Source: Semisulcospira habei
Lineage: Eukaryota; Mollusca; Gastropoda; Semisulcospiridae
Assembly: GCA_036245525.1 (NCBI GenBank)
Contig: BTPG01000004.1
Coordinates: 233,180,864-233,244,863, forward strand
DNA: 64,000 nucleotides
Reading direction: 5' to 3'
Below are positions 18,853-29,349 of this stretch, in pieces; positions within the stretch are counted from its first letter, which is position 1, and each line of letters opens with the position of its first letter. The translations under genes were made by a program, and so were the position numbers. The notes beneath the pieces were generated by a model. That model saw only the letters and a program-made list of their open reading frames with translations, did not search any database and was not told where the DNA came from.

Positions 18853-20170
18853 ATTATTATTATTACTTTTGTTTTCTTTTTCTTTTTCTTTTTTTTCTGG
18901 GGGGGGGGGGGAGGGGTGAGTGGTGGTGGGGGAGGGCGAGGGGGGGGGGGACATTTACGCAAGGCATTGTGTAACAGATTGATTGATGCCAAGACATCTT
19001 GAGACACCGTAAGTGATTTGGCCTCCATGCTGTTTTTCACCTACACCACTGACATTGAATGCCTACTATTTTTACCGTCCACCTGTTGAACCATGCCAGA
19101 ATCATTGACCTTGAAGGATCTGAACCTTTGCCGCAACTGTGCATGCGGCCACCATACGGCAACCCCACGGCTGCAATTCACAAACTTCTGAATTGTGTTA
19201 TCTAACGACTATGTATCAGTTGTAGCAGATGGATCGACCATGATTCTTCAAGGGTAGTGCCAGTTTAGTTTGGCGCCAGCAGGTGCCAAGCTAAACTGAT
19301 GGCGCTAAGCTAAACTGGCCCTACCCTGAATTATCATGGTCGATCCATCTCCTGCTACTGTAGGTCGTAAAGACTAAATGGGAAAAAGAAATGAAGCAGA
19401 TTGTGGTGCCACAACTCGATGTTGAAAGTGCCATGATCATTACAACATTTTCGCGTGTGACGTCATCGTGCACTCACATTTCCTTTTAAATTCAAATATA
19501 TCATTTTTCACAACACATCACTGGTCGATGTCGGTTAGGAACGTTTCTGTCTGATCAGCTTGTTATTAGCCACAAATATTGAATCTCACCTACAGCAATA
19601 TTTCTGATCAAACACTCAGAACCTGAAAGAGTGATGTGGCCTTGTACCCGTCTTGTGTGTCGCCTAGCAGTCATCTGTTGGTCTGGGTTTCTGTTATTAT
19701 TCCAAACACTATTTATCTGGATGTGCTGCAGTATTCCTGTTTATATATATTTTCCTGCTGTGATTATTTTCATAATGTGCGTGTTCCCATCTCGATTCTA
19801 TTTTCTTTGTGTTTTAAATTGTGATGTTGCTTTCCTCAATATGGTTTTCGGGCGTTTACAATCGTTTTGTCTCAAACATATCAGTGCTGAAAGAATCTTC
19901 TTTTCCCACAATAGTCCAATTTTTAGCGTAGCAACATCACTTCTGTTTTACAACTTGATCGTCGTGTTTATGTGTGATATTGTATTTTTGTGAGTTTATT
20001 GGTAGTGTGTGCAGTAGCTGGGGATTAGTAGGGTTTTGGGGATGGACATGCTAAGGCTAAGGCTGTCCGTCAAATGGTTAATAATTGTGGGCAGTCCTTT
20101 GTGTGTGCAAGTTGGATGTCCACTTGGAGGGCTTCGGGTCAGTAAAATGTCTGCTTTTGATTTAAAGTTT
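18463..20170. other. Downstream non-coding region of the NERD gene
   Basis: Contains a (TTTA)n tract at about 18787-18850, T-rich and G-rich low complexity to about 18950, and a foldback element at 19206-19367. A hydrophobic 120-codon frame at 19631-19993 has no recognisable features and I treat it as chance. Confidence 0.5.
19206..19367. repeat. Foldback (MITE-like) inverted repeat
   Basis: Left arm CGACTATGTATCAGTTGTAG, GATGGATCGACCATGAT, GGGTAGTGCCAGTTTAG pairs with right arm CTAAACTGGCCCTACCC, ATCATGGTCGATCCATC, CTACTGTAGGTCG. Central GGCGCC sequences add smaller dyads. A left-arm-like half lies at 18596-18668 and a right-arm-like fragment near 17622-17672. Confidence 0.75.
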
Positions 20171-20311
20171 GCAATAGTTGCATAGAATAAATAAACTCTG
20201 TACGTCTTTCAGAAAACTAGGGACATTGAATTTTGTTGAAATAATCTGCTTCACATGGCATTTCGTCCGGTTGTGTGCTATTAATGACGTAAGCATAGCG
20301 AACACACGCGG

Positions 20312-20941
20312 AATTTCACACAACAGAGAGGCGTGTGAAACAGAGCTTGAGATGAACCTCATTTCACACAACAGAGAGGCGTGTGAAACAGAGCTCGAGA
20401 TGAACCTCATTTCACACAACAGAGAGGCGTGTGAAACAGAGCTCGAGATGAACCTCATTTCACACAACAGAGAGGCGTGTGAAACAGAGCTCGAGATGAA
20501 CCTCATTTCACACAACAGAGAGGCGTGTAAAACAGAGCTCGAGATGAACCTCATTTCACACAACAGAGAGGCGTGTGGAACAGAGCTCGAGATGAACCTC
20601 ATTTCACACAACAGAGAGGCGTGTGAAACAGAGCTCGAGATGAACCTCATTTCACACAACAGAGAGGCGTGTGAAACAGAGCTCGAGACGAACCTCATTT
20701 CACACAACAGAGAGGCGTGTGGAACAGAGCTCGAGATGAACATCATTTCACACAACAGAGAGGCGTGTGAAACAGAGCTCGAGATAAACCTCATTTCACA
20801 CAACAGAGAGGCGTGTGAAACAGAGCTTGAGATAAACCTCATTTCACACAACAGAGAGGCGTGTGAAACAGAGCTCGAGATAAACCTCATTTCACACAAC
20901 AGAGAGGCGTGTGAAACAGAGCTCGAGATAAACCTCATTTC
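20312..20941. repeat. 48-bp hairpin array (about 13 units), copy A
   Basis: Each unit contains TTTCACAC-N11-GTGTGAAA, an 8-bp perfect stem, followed by GAGCTCGAGAT. Because 48 is a multiple of 3 and no indels occur, both strands read open (16-residue repeats, SHNREACETELEMNLI on +). Confidence 0.95.
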
Positions 20942-21008
20942 AAGCTATTATTGCGTGAACTCCGCCTGTGATATGGTGTCATTTAATCCCCGTGCACACG
21001 AGCCAGTG

Positions 21009-21296
21009 TGTGAGGGGAGAGCTGACTTACTGCTGAGTTGTGTGAGGGGAGAGCTGACTTACTGCTGAGTTGTGTGAGGGGAGAGCTGACTTACTGCTGA
21101 GTTGTGTGAGGGGAGAGCTTACTTACTGCTGAGTTGTGTGAGGGGAGAGCTGACTTGCTGCTGAGTTGTGTGAGGGGAGAGCTGACTTACTGCTGAGTTG
21201 TGTGAGGTGAGAGCTGACTTACTGCTGAGTTATGTGAGGGGGGAGCTGACTTACTGCTGAGTTATGTGAGGTGAGAGCTGACTTACTGCCGAGTTC
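21009..21296. repeat. 32-bp array (about 9 units), copy A
   Basis: Units TGTGAGGGGAGAGCTGACTT then ACTGCTGAGTTG, with GGGG/GGTG variants. The last unit ends GCCGAGTTCTG. Confidence 0.95.
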
Positions 21297-21469
21297 TGTC
21301 ACGCGGGCTCCACGCATATCACGCAAACAGCATGGTAGAACTATGCGCACAGATGGAACTCGGTTGGAAAAGAATTGCGCTGCCGACAATTGGCTCCTTC
21401 TCGTATGAACCGTGGACACTCGCTCTGTAAGTAGTGAGGTTTGCTTTGAGAGGATGATGCATAGATCCT

Positions 21470-22737
21470 TGTGATGAAGCTCTATGCTATGCTCTAGTGC
21501 TCGCACAATAGGATTAGTACGGTAGGGTTTTTGTTAACGGTTTGTTTGTGCCGAAAGTCCGTGGGGCCTGCTGCCCACGTGCAATATGTAAGACATGGTT
21601 AGCACGGGATTTTTTTAGTGAGTTCTGTTTAGTGAGTTCTAGGCGGAAGCTGTGACTGTCAGAGGTCTAGATCGGGAGTGCGGGCTGTTTTGTCGTATGG
21701 AACGGTTGTGTTTGAGTTACCTAGCCCGCATTCCAAGACTCTGAAGCCTAGATTTCAGGTATGTTTCTATAAACGTAGTATTGATAGTTGTTTAGTTAAA
21801 GACAGTATGCGTGGTAAGATTAATGTGGTTGTATAGCGGTGTTCCGGTTTGGTTTAGTATAGTATGTTTAGAATTCGGTGAAGTAACCGGTGTTTCTGTA
21901 TACAGTTGTTTACCGAGTTAGATGACTAAAGGAATATGAAGTGTGTATGTCTAAGCCGCTAGGAAGATAGTACGTGGTTGGGTAAGCATAGTTTTTTCCA
22001 GGGTATAGAGTAATGTATAGCAAGAGTGTCAGTTAGGCTATAGTCTGTTTCAAGATAGTGACAGAGATGGGGTGATACGAAAATAGTTTATGAAGCACGT
22101 GTGTGTGTGTGAATGAACGTGTGGGTTATTTGTATCAGCCAGGTTACGTGACGTTTCTCATTGATCCAATATGTTGTGTGTTTAGCAAGTGTTACGTTGG
22201 GACTTTTGTCTATTCAGAGTTCTTGTAACGAGAGTGGAAAGACGGACGCCGAGACGTCGAGTCGCAGGTGGGACCTACGTGAGGTCATCTCTCCAGCTCT
22301 TCTGAGAGTGAGTCTGACTGGGGACCAAGACACCCAAGTCCAAGCGAGAACTGAGTACCGTACGAGAACAAGGACGTCCGTGCCCAAAGAGAGACAGGAC
22401 GGCAACAAGCGTACGACGAAGGACTTTCACGCCTAGACGTGAGAAGGACCAACGTAACCAGGCAACAACATCAAACAGGTTGGAGGCAATGTGAGACTAA
22501 GACCTAACCTGGCAAAGATATTGTGATACGTGTGTGGTGTGATAATAGAACAGTGTATATAGTTGATAGTCATTTAAGTCGTTCTTCTCCTTTAGAGTGT
22601 ATAAAGGTTACTTTAGAAAGGGAGCCCGTGTGTTGTGTTTTACCGCATGAATGCGCCCGTCTGAGTCAGTGGCGGTGTATGCGTCTGTTGCGTGAGAGTC
22701 TGTGCGTACGACTGTGGGCAAGTCTGCGTGCGTTACA
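21470..22737 (+). mobile_element. Solo LTR (family 2) with 5-bp duplication ATCCT
   Basis: Starts TGTGATGAAGC and ends GTGCGTTACA, 1268 bp, flanked by ATCCT at 21465-21469 and 22738-22742. Copy B reads CATAGATCCTCATAAG with a single ATCCT, which is the empty site. A TATAAAG lies near 22600. No internal coding region, so a solo LTR is the simplest reading; the orientation is assumed. Confidence 0.85.
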
Positions 22738-23078
22738 ATCCTCATAAGCCCGGAGGGCTCATGAGAATCTGTCTCATGGAGATGTTTGGCGTCTTGCTTA
22801 TGCCCATGGTACAATCTGCTTACCCGCCTTGACTTTGTTGTTGGGAGTCGTTGGTCGCAAACAGAACCTCACTATTTATTGACTTGGGGAGGAGGGGAGG
22901 AGATGGGGAGCGGACTGGAGGAAGGGAGGGGAGCTTTTGGTGCATTCGATACTTGTGGATAATAACAGACAGCTTGCGTGTATAGTATGATGTCTTTGTT
23001 ATCGCCCTTTACTTTACAGTTCCTCACAATTGTTATCGCTTTGTGTTATTTTGCAATATCCGTACAGGAGTGATGTTC

Positions 23079-23540
23079 AGCCTACTGTTATTCTCACAAA
23101 CAGGCGTGGCAGCTATCATATTATGTTTTTGTATACATAATTCTATTGCTATGTTTATGTTTTGATACTATGGATGGCCTGATTGCGATGTTCCCGACGC
23201 ACGGCAGACATTGCAGTAATCGCCACACCATGACAGCTCAAATCTACACTTGTTTTGAACGCACCGTCCGGTTATGAATAATGTTTGTGTTAAGAGGGAC
23301 CAAGGAATTTAAAATAATTGTGTTACATATTACATGAGGTCGAATGTAATAAATTTCATTGTCAAGTTTCTGTACTGTACTGGTTCTGTATATTGTATGC
23401 TAAACCATGACTGGTGGAGATTTACCAGCCAGGACTTGCTTCAGACACAAGTTCTGGCTCCAAGGCCCTGTCTCTGAACTGTGTGACAACAGGCAGTCGA
23501 GGCTCGTAAATCATCACTACTTACGGTTTAACGGCGTTAT
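23079..23540. other. Unassigned non-coding sequence
   Basis: No gene or known repeat recognised. AATAAATTTCATTGTCAAG near 23350 looks like a retroelement tail but has no upstream match here. Confidence 0.35.
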
Positions 23541-24726
23541 TCCACTATCGTATAATCCCCGTGTCATGCCATGCCGCTAGCGTATCATCCCCGTGTCATG
23601 CCATGCCGCTAGCGTATCATCCCCGTGTTATGCCATGCCACTAGCGTATCATCCCCGTGTCATGCCATGCCACTAGCGTATCATCCCCGTGTCAGGCCAT
23701 GCCACTAGCGTATCATCCCCGTGTCAGGCCATGCCACTAGCGTATCATCCCCGTGTCAGGCCATGCCACTAGCGTATCATCCCCGTGTCAGGCCATGCCA
23801 CTAGCGTATCATCCCCGTGTCAGGCCATGCCACTAGCGTATCATCCCCGTGTCAAGCCATGCCACTAGCGTATCATCCCCGTGTCATGCCATGCCACTAG
23901 CGTATCATCCCCGTGTCAGGCCATGCCACTAGCGTATCATCCCCATGTCATGCCATGCCGCTAGCGTATAATCCCAGTGCCATGCCATGCCGCTAGCGTA
24001 TCATCCCCGTGTCATGCCATGCCACTAGCGTATAATCCCTGTGTCATGCCATGCCACTAGCGTATCATCCCCGTGTCAGCCCATGCCGCTAGCGTATCAT
24101 CCCCGTGTCATGCCATGCCGCTAGCGTATAATCCCTGTGTCATGCCATGCCACTAGCGTATCATCCCCGTGTCATGCCATGCCGCTAGCGTATCATCCCC
24201 GTGTCAGGCCATGCCGCTAGCGTATCATCCCCGTGTCAGGCCATGCCACTAGCGTGTCATCCCCGTGTCATGCCATGCCGCTAGCGTATAATCCCTGTGT
24301 CATGCCGTGTCACTAGCGTATCATCCCCGTGTCATGCCATGCCGCTAGCGTATAATCCATGTGTCATGCCATGCCACTAGCGTATCATCCCCGTGTCATG
24401 CCATGTCACTATCGTATAATCCCTGTGTCATGCCATGCCACTATCGTATAATCCTTGTGTCATGCCATGCCACTATCGTATCATCCCTGTGTCATGCCAT
24501 GCCACTATCGTATCATCCCTGTGTCATGCCATGCCACTATCGTATAATCCCTGTGTCAAGCCATGCCACTATCGTATAATCCCTGTGTCATGCCATGCCA
24601 CTATCATATAATCCCTGTGTCATGCCATGCCACTATCGTATAATCCCTGTGTCATGCCATGCCACTATCGTATAATCCCTGTGTCATGCCATGCCACTAT
24701 CGTATAATCCCTGTGTCATGCCATAC
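23541..24726. repeat. 32-bp minisatellite (about 37 units) with two variant blocks
   Basis: Unit GCCATGCCACTAGCGTATCA, then TCCCCGTGTCAT. Units left of about 24400 mostly read CTAGCGTATCATCCCCGTG; units right of it mostly read CTATCGTATAATCCCTGTG. Mixed variants lie between. Confidence 0.95.
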
Positions 24727-25956
24727 CGATTTGACGGTTGAATTGACTCGATAGAGCACTTTGATACAACAGCGTTTTGCTTACTTCTGTGTTTCTTATA
24801 ATAACCCTGACAGGGGCTCGATCGATAACACGAAGTTCCACAGCTGTGATGTCAACAATTCTTTATTGCGTCCTGCTGCATGCTGCTTCAGAATTTAAGC
24901 CCAATGAATCCCTGGTCTAAATGTAGGGTTCCATAGGTCACGTGGTTACAAAATCCCGACGCATAGTGTACGGTCGCGGAACAAGAACGTTTGACGTCAT
25001 ATGAAACACAGACGACACAAATTGTTCCCAGATGATTACCACACACAAAAAAGACATGTTCAGATATCAAAGGACACCTCGCCAACAGTGGGATAATGGA
25101 TATGTATCCTCGCTTCTGTGTACTCTTACATCAGACTCCCCCATTGACCTGTCCTCAGCGTGTAGCAAGGATGTTTCACTGTGTCAGTCAGGAAGGGAGA
25201 TATTTTTCATGGAGGGTGGGAGAGGGGAGTAGAGGAGGGGGGGGGGAGCCTGTCTAAACAAAAGTAAATTAACTGAGATTTAAAATACTTTTTGGGGGTA
25301 AATCGCGAAAAAAATTTCCCTCCCAAAATATAGGGGAGGAAGGAGGTGAGGTTTGTGTGTGGGGATATTCTGCCCCCCCCCCTCCGCCCTTTACATTTCC
25401 TTTGGGGGGCATGGTCCCCCGGATCCAGTTTCTAAGCCACTGTATAAAATAGTGTCGCTGTAAAGTTGCAGAAGTTGTATACATTCATGATTGTTTGAAA
25501 GCATGCCACTACATATAACTGTAATACAAATGATTTTACAACAGCCTGCAACTCTACACCTTAAGAACTCTAAAGGGGAACTTTACGATTTCGTGTAATT
25601 AAATAAAGGAGCCGAACAGGAGATTTCCTTGAAGGGCAGAGTGGGATTGACACCCCATCTCACAGTGGGATTGACACCCCATCTCACAGTGGGATTGACA
25701 TCCCATCTCACTCCTTTCCCTGGACAGCACGTTTCAAGTACAAAATAAAAGTCCGAACCCCTTAGGTGAACACAATTAGTGCATACAAGACAAAAAATGC
25801 GGGTGGCGTGGTGTGTGTCTTGTTTATGGGGGAGGGGGGGGGGGCGGAGCTGACGAATTCGTTTGCCCGCGGGCGCCAAAGACCAACTCACCAAGAGTGA
25901 AATCAGTAGAATGCTTTTAGCACGTTGGTAATTTTGAGACAGGTTTTTGAAACGGT
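24727..25956. other. Unassigned sequence with low-complexity patches
   Basis: No gene seen. Holds G/C-rich patches near 25204-25250, 25370-25420 and 25828-25850 and a 24-bp triplication at 25640-25711. Confidence 0.4.
25640..25711. repeat. 24-bp tandem triplication
   Basis: Three units of AGTGGGATTGACACCCCATC plus TCAC; the third has ACATCCC. Confidence 0.9.
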
Positions 25957-26076
25957 ACATATCGCATACATCACATCACATACATCACATATCGCATACA
26001 TCACATATCGCATACATCACATATCGCATACATCACATATCGCATACATCACATATCATATACATCACATATCATA
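25957..26076. repeat. 16-bp array CATATCGCATACATCA (about 7 units)
   Basis: The array stops at 26076 where a LINE begins. One more unit (ATATCGCATACATCACATAT) reappears at about 28612-28640 on the far side, so the LINE split the array. Confidence 0.85.
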
Positions 26077-28571
26077 TACCTCGACCACAACAGCACACGA
26101 CCCGGAAAATACATCCTTCTTGGCGACTTCAACTTCCACTTCGACAAACCCGACCACCCCGACACCAAACACCTCTGCACGTCACCTTCAAACCACAATC
26201 TTACACATCACCAAACCCACCCACCGACTCGGCCACACCGTCGACTGGATCATCACCCGCACCTCCGATCAACTCTTTCTCGACTCTGACATCTCCTCTG
26301 TGCTCCCCTCTGACCACCTCGCTATTCTCGACTCCCTCAACCTACCTCCCCTATAAAAACCTAAGCTCCTTGTCTCTCGTCGCAAACTAAAATCTGTCAA
26401 CCGAGAGAGTTTCTTCGACGAAGCTGTCGACCTTCTCCTGGACCCCGCCTCCCCCCTCTCCTGATCTTGCATCCCACTTCGATTCGTCCCTCCGATACCT
26501 CCTAGACACCCATGCTCCTGTCACCACCTGCTCCATGCCTGACCGACTCACCTCACCTTGGCTCACCGACAAGATAGCTAAGGGCAAGCGTGAGCGCCGA
26601 CAAGCGGAACTCCGCTGGCGCTCATCCGATCTCACCGTCAACAGACAGATCTTCCAAACCGCCAGATCCAAAGTCTACAGAATGATCTCCGATGCCAAAC
26701 ACAAACACATTCAAAAGACATCCTGGATTCCACTTCTTCCAAACCCCTCTACGTTACAATGAATACACTCCTAGGCACATCTAGAGACTCACCTCTCCCC
26801 AACACACACAACAAAGAACTCCCATCCGCCTTTTCCACCTATTTTTTTTTTTTTTGACAAAATCCAAACTCTGCGTAACACATTCGATACTCTAACTACT
26901 CCGCCTTGCCCTCCCGACGCCCCCCCCCCCCCCATCCCCTTCACTGGCACTCCCCTCTCGTTCTTCCGCCCTGTCTCTCAGGATGAAGTTCTCAAAGCCA
27001 TCAAGTCTATGCCTTTCAAAACCTGTGAACTAGACCCTCTTCCGGCTTCTCTCTACCTGGACGGCCTTCTAAAACGTTTGCCCTTTATTACTGATATCAT
27101 CAACAAATCTTTATAAAATGGCTCCGTCCCCGATATCTTCAAGTCCGCCATCGTTCGTCCTCACCTCATAAAACACAACCTCGACCTTAACGAACTCAAG
27201 AACTATCGCCCAGTCTCCAATCTCTCTTTTCTGTCCAAGCTTCTTGAGAAGGTTGTCCTCAACCAGCTCAACCTCCACCTCGCCGACAACAACCTCCTCA
27301 GTCCCTTCCAGTCTGCCTATCGCAAACATCACAGCACTGAAACAGCCTTTCTAAATATCCTGAACGATCTTCTTCTCTCAACTTTTTCGGGCAACAACTC
27401 CCTTCTTACGCAACTCGATCTCTCTGCCGCCTTCGACACTATAGATCACTCTATCCTCCTCCACCGCCTTCACCACTCCTTCGGCATCACTACCTCCGCT
27501 CACTCCTAGTTTCTCTCCTACCTCCCCGACAGACAGCAGTCCGTCATCATCGACGGCGTCTCTTCTCACCCAGTCAGGCTCTCCTGCGGAGTTCCACAGG
27601 GGTCCGTCCAGGGCCAGGTCCTTTTCACACTCTACACCTCCCCCTGTCCAACATCATCCAGTCTCACCACATACGCCACCACCTCTACGCTGACGACTCA
27701 CAACTGCTAGACAAAGACAAACTCGACAACATTCAGTCACTCCTGACTCGCACGGCTGACTGCTACAAAGACGTGAAAAACTGGATGACAGCAAACAAGC
27801 TCAAACTAAACGATGACAAAACGGAAGCCATGCTGGTAGGCACTCACCAGAAACTCTCCCAGCTCCCTCCCTCTCTCCACCTTCAACTCGACAGCACCCC
27901 CATCTCCCTCTTTGACTCGGCCAAGAACCTCGGCGTTCTCCTCGATTCCTTTCTTTCTATGACCAGCTTGGTCTCTGCCACGGCACGGGCATGCTATTTC
28001 CATCTCGGCGTCGCATCAGCCAGATCAGAAAATACCCCACCAATAAAGCTGCCACCAAACTTGCTGTCTTTCTCATTTTATCTCGCATCGACTATTGCAA
28101 CTCTCTTCTTTCCGGCCTCCCTCACTCCCCCACTTTCACTCTCCAGCGCGTCCAGAACAATGCTGCCCGCCTCGTCCTCATAAAGAAAACATCCGACCAC
28201 ATCACTCCCCTGCTCAAATTTCTTCACTGGCTCCCCATCTCTCAAAGCATTCAATACAAGATTCTGTCTCTCTGCACAAATCCCTTAACAACTACGCTCC
28301 TGCCTATCTCTCCAACTTACTTCACCCCTACACTCCTTCCCGCTCTCTCCGCTCCGCCTCCGACCCTCTCCGCCTCCACATCCCCCGCACCAAACTCAGC
28401 ACTTTCGGCCCCCGCTCCTTCTCTGTCTGCGGCCCATCCACCTGGAACACTCTCCCATTCTCCCTCCGTGGTACGTGAGTCATTGTCTAAAGCGTGCACA
28501 TGCGTGCGCGAGTTGTGAGTGCGCACTTAGAGTTATAATTATTATAAGATAAGCGTATCATAAATACTGTA

Positions 28572-28611
<40 letters not shown>
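26077..28611 (+). mobile_element. Decayed CR1/L2-type LINE ORF2 inserted in a 16-bp array
   Basis: Pieces of an endonuclease-RT protein are spread over three frames. They include KYILLGDFNFHFDKPDHPD near 26108, SVLPSDHLAIL near 26300, PWLTDKIAKGKRERRQAELR near 26560, NYRPVSNLSFLSKLLEKVV near 27200, QLDLSAAFDTIDHS near 27415, [17 protein letters not shown] near 27685, NWMTANKLKLNDDKTEAMLV near 27780, RIDYCNSLLSGLP near 28087, VQNNAARLV and WNTLPFSLR near 28445. Many frameshifts and stops make it inactive. The 5' end is missing. The 3' end has an (ATT)n tail at about 28570-28611. Compared with the LINE at 29091, the RT is closer to vertebrate-type CR1/L2. Confidence 0.85.
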
Positions 28612-28614
<3 letters not shown>

Positions 28615-29015
28615 CGCATACATCACATATCACATGATGTTGACACGCATTTGTTTATTAGCCATCCAGTGTTTACACACTTGTTTTGCGACCAATTGAT
28701 GTGTAAACCACTTCACTGAGAAAACGGCAAAACCATCCATCTGCAAGACACAGATGCTCAAGGCGTAGTTGCAGAGGAAGTATGCCTCTTGATGACACCA
28801 CTTCCCTGTGTCCTGCCTTCACTGGCGCCATGGTACTAATGTTATATGTATGTGACTGTTTTCTGCAATACTGCGTCAAACTCCCCTCAGTAACGTGTCA
28901 ATCGTGACACAAGTGAATGTTCTTTGTTATTAAGTTATAACGGCTGACCAGTTCGCTTTTGCTGCAACAGGCTAATAAACATTAAACGTACAGTTTTATT
29001 AGTTTAGTTTTCAAA
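28612..29015. other. Unassigned non-coding sequence
   Basis: After one leftover 16-bp satellite unit, nothing recognisable up to a poly-C run. No coding signal. Confidence 0.35.
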
Positions 29016-29019
29016 CCCC

Positions 29020-29090
<71 letters not shown>
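29016..29090. repeat. Poly-C (15) followed by (TC)n
   Basis: C run 29016-29030, TC tract 29031-29090, ending directly at the 5' end of the two-ORF LINE. Confidence 0.95.
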
Positions 29091-29094
<4 letters not shown>

Positions 29095-29349
29095 AGCAAT
29101 GATAAACAGACCGCGCTGCTGGAAAGACTGAGGGCGGCGAGCTCACATTCCAGCTAATCAAAGTGATTAGACATTTCCGGAGTCTGAGTTAGAACTGTGT
29201 GGAATGTAACTGACGCTAGCCCCAGTGCCTGATACTCGCTGCCGTCACTTGAGCGCAGCAGCGAGCTATCTCTCCCTCTCTCTTTTAGCATGGCCGCCGA
29301 GAGGCTGACATCGGCTGTGTAAATCCGCCAGCCACACCCACCATCCACA

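Larger units (their letters stand above)
20171..23078 (+). repeat. Long repeat unit DUP, copy A, interrupted by an LTR
   Basis: Matches 42977-45717 along its length: GCAATAGTTGCATAGAATAA at the start, ACATTTCGTCCGGTTGTGTG-like block, a 48-bp array, a 32-bp array, TCACGCGGGCTCCACGCATA, and the tail CTCATGAGAATCTGTCTCAT to GTGATGTTC. The LTR at 21470-22737 is absent from copy B. Internal arrays within a conserved frame suggest a non-autonomous transposon, but ends could not be classified. Confidence 0.85.

Noticed and set aside
19631..19993. 120-codon hydrophobic frame resembling a membrane protein
   Set aside because: T-rich base composition explains it; no start context, splice context, homology or neighbour supports it.
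20162..21068. Repetitive proteins of 258 and 296 codons on both strands
   Set aside because: Both come from a 48-bp tandem repeat whose length is a multiple of 3; same at 43015-43876. No evidence of a gene.
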